From Bubalus kerabau (Eukaryota > Chordata > Mammalia > Artiodactyla > Bovidae): a stretch of DNA of 64,000 nt. Below the pieces are notes generated by a model, which was not told where the DNA came from, searched no databases, and saw only the letters and a list, made by a program, of their open reading frames with translations. Shown here one piece after another: positions 60,401 through 64,000 of this stretch. The stretch covers positions 162,755,697 to 162,819,696 of the forward strand of contig NC_073627.1 in assembly GCF_029407905.1 (NCBI RefSeq), given 5' to 3'. A program made the position numbers and the translations under genes. Every line of letters starts with the position of its first letter. Positions within the stretch are counted from its first letter, which is position 1.

Positions 60401-63400
60401 TGGGCTTAGCTGCTCTGCAGCAGGTGGGATCTTCCCAGACCAGGGATCGAGCCCATGTATTCTGCATAGGCAGGCAGATTCTTTACCACTGAGCCACCAG
60501 GGAAGCCCCTGACCTTTCTTTTTACTGTTTAATGTGCCAGCTATGAGTGTGACTTGGATGTGTGGCTTGTAATATATTTCTGTTGGCAGTGCTGGTCTAG
60601 GGTATGTGGTAGATGAAGAATCAAAAGATGAGAGCCCGGTTGAGGTGAGTTCCCCTTGTGGATTCCACAGATGGCCAAAAGAGGCCTCCGCAGCCACACT
60701 GCCAGCCTCAGGGAATCCTGCGGGGATTTTCTCACCAGTTTTTCCCTTTCTTCCCAGGATTCTATATGGAAGAAGCCATTGGAGGTTGTGCCCCATGCAC
60801 CGATGGGATAGACTACACCAGTCATTCAAACACCCTCCCTTCTTGCTTACCTTGCACGACTTGCAAATCAGGTACAGAGCCTGTGGTCCCGCATGCCTGC
60901 AGTTAGAGTGCTGGGTGACGAGATGGGATTTAAATGGGACGAGGAGTCAGAGACCTGATTTCCAGCCCAGCTAAGTCTTCATCCTGTCTTAGGTCAGTAG
61001 AATAATGAAAACAGAAGTTATTTGCATAACGCATGCCAACTGGTAGGGAAGTCTTTCAGAACATCAGCTGGAAAGAGGAGAATAACGTGTCCCCTGGTGG
61101 AGGGGGCTGGATGGTAACAGTGCAGAAGGCCTGGGGGAGTGGGGCAGGGCTGGGTTTGAGCTGTGTGATGTGTCTGATTCTGGGCCAGGCTCCTGCGGGC
61201 GCCATGCCCTCTGCTCTGGGGTCTCAGCCTCTCTCAGCCTTCATGACCTGAGGTCCCTCTGCCTCTCCAGCAGGCATCACCCGTTGGGACATCACCCAAG
61301 GGTTCCTCTCCATCCACAGCGTCTCAGATTACACCTCACCCCAGTCCACTTCTTGCTCCTCATTTGTGATCTAAAACATTTTTCTTCCCAACCCTGATGC
61401 AATCTGTAATGATGCACAGTGCCTTTTGTATGCCTCTGTTGGTGACACGTGAAGAGTGGCTGTTCTATGGATGGTGTATGTGTGTTGCCACAGAAAATGA
61501 CCCCAAAATTATTTAAGAAAAAAAAAAGATTAATTCATTTATTTTTGGCTGTTCTGGGTCTTTGTTGCGGAACAAGGGCTTTCTCTAGTTGTGGTGAGGG
61601 GGGCTGCTCCTTGTTGCTTCTCATCGTGGTGCACAGGCCCTAGAGCACAGGATCAGTAGTTGTGGCACACGGGCTTAGCTGCCCCGCAACATGTGGGGTC
61701 TTCCCAGACCAGGGATGGAACCTGTGTCCCCTGCTTTGACAGGCGGATTCTTAACCACTGGACCACCCAGCAAGCCCTCCGAATTACTTCTTGAACTGAG
61801 TGGATGGAGATCTGGGTGGTGAAGAAGGGTTGAGAGACATACGAGGGAAACACACCCTCAAAACCTTATCTTTGGTCTCTAGGAGAAGAAGAAAAAAATG
61901 GCTGCACCCCGACCAAGGACACTGAGTGTCAGTGCAAACCTGGCACTTTCCGTGGAGAAGATGCACCTGAATTCTGTCAAAAATGCAGCACCGGGTGAGA
62001 CACAGGAGCCTAGGGGGGCTTCCAACCCACAGGAGACCCGAGTTTCCTTGTACCCATTTCTCTCTCCTGCTTCCGTGAAGCCCCTCCCACCTCCCAGAGC
62101 TCCCTTGTGCCTGTGGGGTCTCCTGAGCCTGCAGCAGTGCTCCCTACCACCACTGTTTGTCCTGCACGGCTTTCCCGGTGGCCCCTTCCCACGTCTCCTC
62201 GGGAGGGGCCTAGAAAGACCGAAGTGCTGACAGCAGACAGAAGTCATGAGGAGGCCACGTGTGTGTTCCTTCAAGGTTCCTATAAAACCGGAGCCAACTC
62301 GACAGGCCTCACACCCAGCCCCTGGTTCCCCAGTAGCACCTGAATCTTTCTTATTTGGGGACTCGGTGGCCAATAGTAATTCACTATCCTCTGATGCTCC
62401 AGTGTTGGCTGAGATTGGTAGGAAGAGTCAACAGGTGGATGAGAGGGCCTTATATTCCAATTTAACTGGAGGATGAGTCAAACTTGTGACTCTTGACCTG
62501 GATGAGGCCCCCCCCACCCCGCACAGAGCTTCCCGTGCAGCCCAGAGAAGCCAGACGGGCCTTGCAGAGGAAGCCCAGCTCCTGAAGGGCAGCTCTGAAC
62601 ACTCAGTAGGAGCCCGGGAGCTGCAGTACACAATCCTGGATCGTTCTCCCGCCCAGGGATGGGGAGTGAGGGGACCCTCCCCTGCAGACAGCAAGAGCCT
62701 GTCTCCCCTCCACTGTCTTGTCAGGGGACCCAGGACAGGAGGCTGCCCCCTCTTTCTCCTCATCCAGCCAGCTGTCCCTGATGGGTCCCCCTGTGTCTGT
62801 ACCCAGGTGCCCTGATGGGAAGGTCATGGTCATGAAATGTACCCCCTGGAGCAACATCAAGTGTGTGGACCAAGAATCAAGTACCCTGACCCATGGGGAG
62901 GCCCCAGTTCCTGGAGAGCTAGCAACCATGAGCCAGAGACCAACCATCACTCCCTCTCCCTCATCAGGCCCTTCAAGGCTGGTGATTAAACTTGTATCTG
63001 TAATTGCCGCTGTCCTAATCGGATGTGTATGGTGCTACTTTACAGGTGAGGTTCTAGAAGGGAAGGAGGAGGTGCTGGCTCCCTCCTCCATCTCCCCAAT
63101 CCTCCTGTTCCTCCTGGCTTGTCTCTGATCTTGTTCCCCAGGAAACCCCTCCTCCTCCCACCTCACCTGGTCCTACAAAACTGATCACATTGGGCCCCCA
63201 ACTCAGCTGACGGTCCCCTCTTCCCCCTGGCTGAGTCTGGTGGGAGGAGGCAGGAGAAGAGGGTGGTTCAGTAGCACTGCACAGAGATTTTACATGGGTT
63301 TCATTTTACTTCATTTTCTCCCTTCTCTTCTCCTCCCTGAGGGTTCTCCAGATTCAGAATATCCCGCTTGCAGTCACAGGCCCGGGGTTGTTTGTTCAGT

Positions 63401-63600
63401 GTCTGAGCCCCCACCCTGCACCCTGTCCCTAGGAAGGGAGGTGTGGCAAGAGCGCCCTCCCCACCACTCAGTGGATGTCTCTTCTCTTCTAGGTCTCTTT
63501 AATGAGTGCTGGCACAAGGTGATCGGTTTCTCCAGCATCTGGTGGCCTCAGACCCTCAGTAACTGCATCACAACAAAGCCCAGGGTGGACACGGTCCCCG
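51274..63600 (+). CDS. TNFRSF10: TNFRSF10-like TRAIL receptor gene (5' part; runs off the window)
   Basis: This encodes a type I membrane receptor of the TRAIL-receptor (TNFRSF10) group, binding TNFSF10 at the cell surface. Exons are 51274-51456, 60034-60133, 60758-60871, 61883-61994, 62807-62880 (or through 63045), 62968-63045 and 63493-63600. All introns are GT-AG and the phases agree. In order: an Arg/Pro-rich leader with hydrophobic core WALIFTVFGVLLL, a stalk ending KLCPPG, CRD2 (CAPC...CTTC...CTPTKDTECQC), CRD3 (CKPGTF...CQKC...GCPDG...KCTPWSNIKC), a membrane span LVIKLVSVIAAVLIGCVWCY, and a cytoplasmic juxtamembrane exon. Both CRDs keep six cysteines and no frame lesion is seen. Exons for the rest of the cytoplasmic tail lie past 64000, so death receptor versus decoy is undecided. 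The paralogue identity (10A/B/C/D) is also undecided; the optional 29-codon segment recalls human TNFRSF10B. Intron 1 (8.6 kb) holds an antisense L1. Confidence 0.85.
51996..52084 (-). mobile_element. Bov-A SINE 3' fragment
   Basis: CTG tail (52001-52014) and aagtcgcttcactcctgtcc; only the 3' third is present. In TNFRSF10-like intron 1. Confidence 0.85.
52585..52777 (+). mobile_element. Bov-tA SINE
   Basis: gagctcaaacagtaaaggat through gacgactgagcgactaacgc. Confidence 0.87.
52960..53230 (+). mobile_element. L1 ORF2 fragment
   Basis: Sense L1 remnant like the one at 33.2 kb (caaattctttcggacaacag; aaggccaacataaccctaa). Confidence 0.6.
53333..53522 (-). mobile_element. Bov-tA SINE
   Basis: gttagttgctcaatcgtgtc to gcaggcagattctttactg. 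Confidence 0.88.
54115..58005 (-). CDS. L1 ORF2p: endonuclease / reverse transcriptase
   Basis: One uninterrupted frame of 1296 codons. The N-terminal APE-like endonuclease shows ILNVNGLNAP, QETHL, VGDFNTPL, the RIDHILGHK segment and SDHNAV, carrying the expected Asn, Glu, Asp and His catalytic positions. The reverse transcriptase shows PGPDGFTAEFYQ, GTRQGCPLSPLLFN and LFADDMILY. The C-terminal Cys-rich segment is CWRGCGEKGTLLHCWWEC. ORF2p nicks target DNA and copies RNA in cis. Two identical 12-residue blocks (QGFFNIRKSINV) occur at about residues 580-604 of the RT region, an in-frame 36-bp duplication; it may impair the enzyme. The length exceeds my recollection of the usual 1270-1285 residues by about this amount. 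Confidence 0.9.
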   Translation of the reverse strand: MVYKFEPKTIKEMATGSYLSVIILNVNGLNAPTKRQRLAEWIQKQDPYICCLQETHLKTGDTYRLKVKGWKKIFHANRDQKKAGVAILISDKIDFKTKTVKRDKDGHYIMIKGSIQEEDITIINIYAPNTGAPQYVRQMLTSMKEEINNNTIIVGDFNTPLTPMDRSTKQKINKKTQTLNDTTDQLDLIDIYRTFHPKTMNFTFFSSTHGTFSRIDHILGHKASLGKFKKIEIIPSIFSDHNAVRLDLNYRRKTIKKSNIWRLNNTLLNNQQITEEIKKEIKICIETNENENTTTQNLWDTVKAVLRGKFIAIQAHLKKQEKSQINNLTLHLKQLEKEEMKNPRVSRWKEILKLRAEINAKETKETIAKINKTKSWFFERINKIDKPLARLIKKQREKNQINKIRNENGEITTDNTEIQRIIRDYYQQLYANKIDNEEEMDKFLEKYNFPKLDQEEIENLNRPITSTEIETVIKNLPANKSPGPDGFTAEFYQKFREELTPILLKLFQKIAEDGKLPNSFYEATITLIPKPDKDPTKKENYRPISLMNIDAKILNKILAIRIQQHIKKIIHHDQVGFIPGMQGFFNIRKSINVQGFFNIRKSINVIHHINKLKNKNHMIISIDAEKAFDKIQHSFMIKTLQKAGIEGTYLNIIKAIYDKPTANIILNGEKLKAFPLKSGTRQGCPLSPLLFNIVLEVLATAIRTEKEIKGIQIGKEKVKLSLFADDMILYIENPKDSTRKLLELINDYSKVAGYKINTQKSLAFLYTNNEKTEREIKETIPFTIATERIKYLGIYPPKETKDLYIENYKTLVKEIKEDTNRWRNIPCSWIGRINIVKMSILPKAIYRFNAIPIKLPTAFFTELEQIISQFVWKNKKARIAKAILRKKNGTGGINLPDFRLYYKATVIKTVWYWHKDRNIDQWNKIESPEINPRTYGHLIFDKGGKNIQWIKDNLFNKWCWELWSTTCKRMKLEHFLTPYTKINSKWIKDLNVRPETIKLLEGNIGKTLSDIHHSRILYDPPPRILEIKAKINKWDLINLKSFCTSKETISKVKRQPSEWEKIIANEATDKQLISKIYKQLLQLNSRKINDPIKKWAEELNRHFSKEGIQMANKHMKRCSTSLIIREMQIKTTMRYHFTPVRMAAIQKSTSNKCWRGCGEKGTLLHCWWECKLVQPLWRTVWRFLKKLEIDLPYDTAIPLLGIHTEETRRERDTCTPMFIAALFIVARTWKQPRCPSADEWIRKLWYIYTMEYYSAIKKNTFESVLMRWMKLEPIIQSEVSQKEKHQYSILTHIYGI
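56192..56263 (-). repeat. 36-bp perfect tandem duplication inside L1 ORF2
   Basis: Two identical adjacent 36-base units, 56192-56227 and 56228-56263, add 12 residues in frame to the reverse transcriptase domain. Their identity indicates a recent event. Confidence 0.95.
58021..58151 (-). pseudogene. L1 ORF1 3' remnant
   Basis: The C-terminal part of L1 ORF1 (RNA-binding chaperone) survives up to the truncation point: LLYPARISFKYEGEIKS, then the CTTKPALQQ segment, ending at a stop 15 bases before ORF2. Upstream of 58151 the sequence is target DNA. Confidence 0.82.
58162..58946. other. TNFRSF10-like intron 1, no feature recognised
   Basis: Unique AT-rich intron DNA between the L1 target site and a Bov-A2 SINE. 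Confidence 0.5.
58947..59219 (-). mobile_element. Bov-A2 dimeric SINE
   Basis: CTG tail at 58950-58958, two halves joined by catgaaagcgaaaagtgaaa. Confidence 0.9.
59419..59442 (+). repeat. GT microsatellite
   Basis: A short run of GT units followed by cacgcacatgtg; within TNFRSF10-like intron 1. Confidence 0.9.
59593..59800 (+). mobile_element. Bov-tA SINE
   Basis: gggcttcccaggtggtgcta through gttggacgtatctgagcaca. Upstream of TNFRSF10-like exon 2. Confidence 0.88.
60034..60133 (+). CDS. TNFRSF10: TNFRSF10-like exon 2
   Basis: The 100-bp exon (acceptor ctccatag, donor gtagat) encodes VKPASAMSVRKDEIHQQSSA and then ALERSPQQKLCPP. It covers the stalk after signal cleavage and the start of the partial first cysteine-rich domain (LCPPG), a TRAIL-receptor hallmark. 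Phase 0 in, phase 1 out. Confidence 0.85.
60174..60509 (-). mobile_element. CHR-1-type SINE in TNFRSF10-like intron 2
   Basis: Minus-strand element from ttatttttggctgtgcggag to tgagccaccagggaagccc, 40 bases after exon 2. The long antisense frame here is derived from it. Confidence 0.86.
60758..60871 (+). CDS. TNFRSF10: TNFRSF10-like exon 3 (CRD1 end / CRD2 start)
   Basis: The 114-bp exon encodes FYMEEAIGGCAPCTDGIDYT and then SHSNTLPSCLPCTTCKS, phase 1 in and out. It supplies the CxxC and CLPCTTC cysteines of CRD2, the first ligand-contact module. Acceptor ttcttcccag and donor gtacag are canonical. Confidence 0.86.
61528..61775 (-). mobile_element. CHR-type SINE in TNFRSF10-like intron 3
   Basis: Minus-strand element from ttcatttatttttggctgtt to ccactggaccacccagcaag. 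Confidence 0.85.
61883..61994 (+). CDS. TNFRSF10: TNFRSF10-like exon 4 (CRD2 end / CRD3 start)
   Basis: The 112-bp exon (acceptor gtctctag, donor gtgaga) encodes EEEKNGCTPTKDTECQCKPG and then TFRGEDAPEFCQKCST. The CQCKPGTFR motif is diagnostic for TRAIL receptors. Phase 1 in, phase 2 out. Confidence 0.88.
62807..62880 (+). CDS. TNFRSF10: TNFRSF10-like exon 5 (CRD3 end)
   Basis: The 74-bp exon encodes CPDGKVMVMKCTPWSNIKCV and then DQES, completing CRD3 with the KCTPWSNIKC motif of the family. Acceptor tgtacccag. The donor at 62881 (gtaccc) is weak, and the frame stays open through it, so read-through into the next exon is possible. Confidence 0.86.
62881..62967 (+). other. TNFRSF10: Optional 87-nt in-frame intron/exon segment
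   Basis: The segment begins GT, ends ccctcatcAG, is exactly 87 nt (29 codons) long and has no stop in frame. Spliced out, it joins CRD3 directly to the membrane-span exon in frame; retained, it adds a Thr/Ser/Pro-rich juxtamembrane stalk. Human TNFRSF10B has long and short isoforms of 440 and 411 residues, also differing by 29 residues at this position (from memory). Confidence 0.75.
62968..63045 (+). CDS. TNFRSF10: TNFRSF10-like exon 6 (transmembrane)
   Basis: The 78-bp exon encodes PSRLVIKLVSVIAAVLIGCV and then WCYFT, one membrane-spanning helix, with phase 1 on both sides. Acceptor ctccctcatcag, donor gtgagg. Confidence 0.83.
63493..63600 (+). CDS. TNFRSF10: TNFRSF10-like exon 7 (cytoplasmic juxtamembrane)
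   Basis: The 108-bp exon (acceptor cttctcttctag, donor gtgtgt) encodes LFNECWHKVIGFSSIWWPQT and then LSNCITTKPRVDTVP. It occupies the position of the human exon between the membrane span and the PGAEDN segment. It lacks the Gly-rich run of human receptors (from memory), so the assignment rests on splice sites, phase 1 and position. Confidence 0.65.
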
Positions 63601-64000
63601 GTGTGTCCTATGCTGTTGTCCCTGAGTCTCTCAACTGGCCTGGGGGCTCTAGGCTGAATGTAGGAGGGAGACTGGCCTGCTGAGAGCTGTCCTAAGGCTG
63701 GTTGGCAGCGCTGGCCCTGTCCTTACTGTTTGAGACACCCTCACTCTGTAGCCCTGGGGTGTGGGGGGTGTCAGGCAGGGGTGCTCAGTTCCCCTTAGCA
63801 TCACACCAGAGTCTGGGTGCCATCAGCAGAGCCCAGATGTGCTGAGTCTATGCCCACTTGGGCATAGCACAGGTGTAGGTGGGAAGGCAGAACCTACTGT
63901 GTCCCCTCAGAAGCTGTAGGGGGTTGTGGGTTTGTGACTCCTGGGTCAGTGCCTTGCTTTTTCGAGGCCCTTTTCTGGCACTTATGTCCCCCAGGAAGGT
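63601..64000. other. Start of TNFRSF10-like intron 7
   Basis: Follows the gtgtgt donor at 63601; no exon recognised up to the window end. Confidence 0.5.

Noticed and set aside
60167..60829. 220-codon minus-strand frame
   Set aside because: Mostly the CHR-1 SINE at 60174-60509 plus the antisense of exon 3; SINE-derived open frames are common.

Overview
The window is mammalian nuclear DNA from a ruminant, most likely a bovid. The evidence is the dense load of ruminant-specific repeats: BovB (RTE) LINEs, Bov-A/Bov-tA SINEs with their AGC-rich tails, and CHR-type tRNA-derived SINEs. Split genes with GT-AG introns and CpG-rich first exons agree with this. Nothing bacterial or viral in the free-living sense is present, and no CRISPR, operon or new biochemical system was found. 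The interest lies in gene duplication, gene decay and nested retrotransposition.

Left part (about 1-17.3 kb): a minus-strand copy of RHOBTB2 (atypical Rho GTPase with BTB domains) runs from its start codon at 17301 to its stop at 4740. Nine coding exons can be placed, each with canonical splice sites and the expected phases. The reading frame carries three frameshifting deletions and one in-frame stop, so I call it an unprocessed (duplicated) pseudogene, with assembly error as the alternative. A BovB fragment and several SINEs sit in its introns.

Middle (about 17.5-51 kb): mostly repeats (old L1 pieces on both strands, BovB, SINEs, a solo-LTR-like element split by an L1) around remnants of TNFRSF10 (TRAIL receptor) duplication. 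These are an orphan first exon at 28703-28873, preceded by a 4-unit 23-bp tandem repeat, and an inverted, frameshifted ligand-binding exon at 39938-40010. A non-coding block at about 44.8-45.9 kb is paralogous to about 1.96-3.45 kb.

Right part (51.2-64 kb): a plus-strand TNFRSF10-like gene with a TATA-containing GC-rich promoter. Exon 1 encodes the signal peptide, exons 2-5 two complete cysteine-rich domains, an optional 87-nt in-frame segment follows, then a transmembrane exon and one cytoplasmic exon. The gene runs off the window before any death-domain exon, so signalling versus decoy function cannot be decided. Intron 1 holds an antisense 5'-truncated L1 with an uninterrupted 1296-codon ORF2 and a 10-bp target-site duplication.

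Together the window looks like the inside of a lineage-specific expansion of an ancestral [TNFRSF10 - RHOBTB2] neighbourhood: one receptor copy is structurally intact as far as visible, others are broken, and the accompanying RHOBTB2 copy has decayed. Comparisons with human genes are from memory, not from a search.
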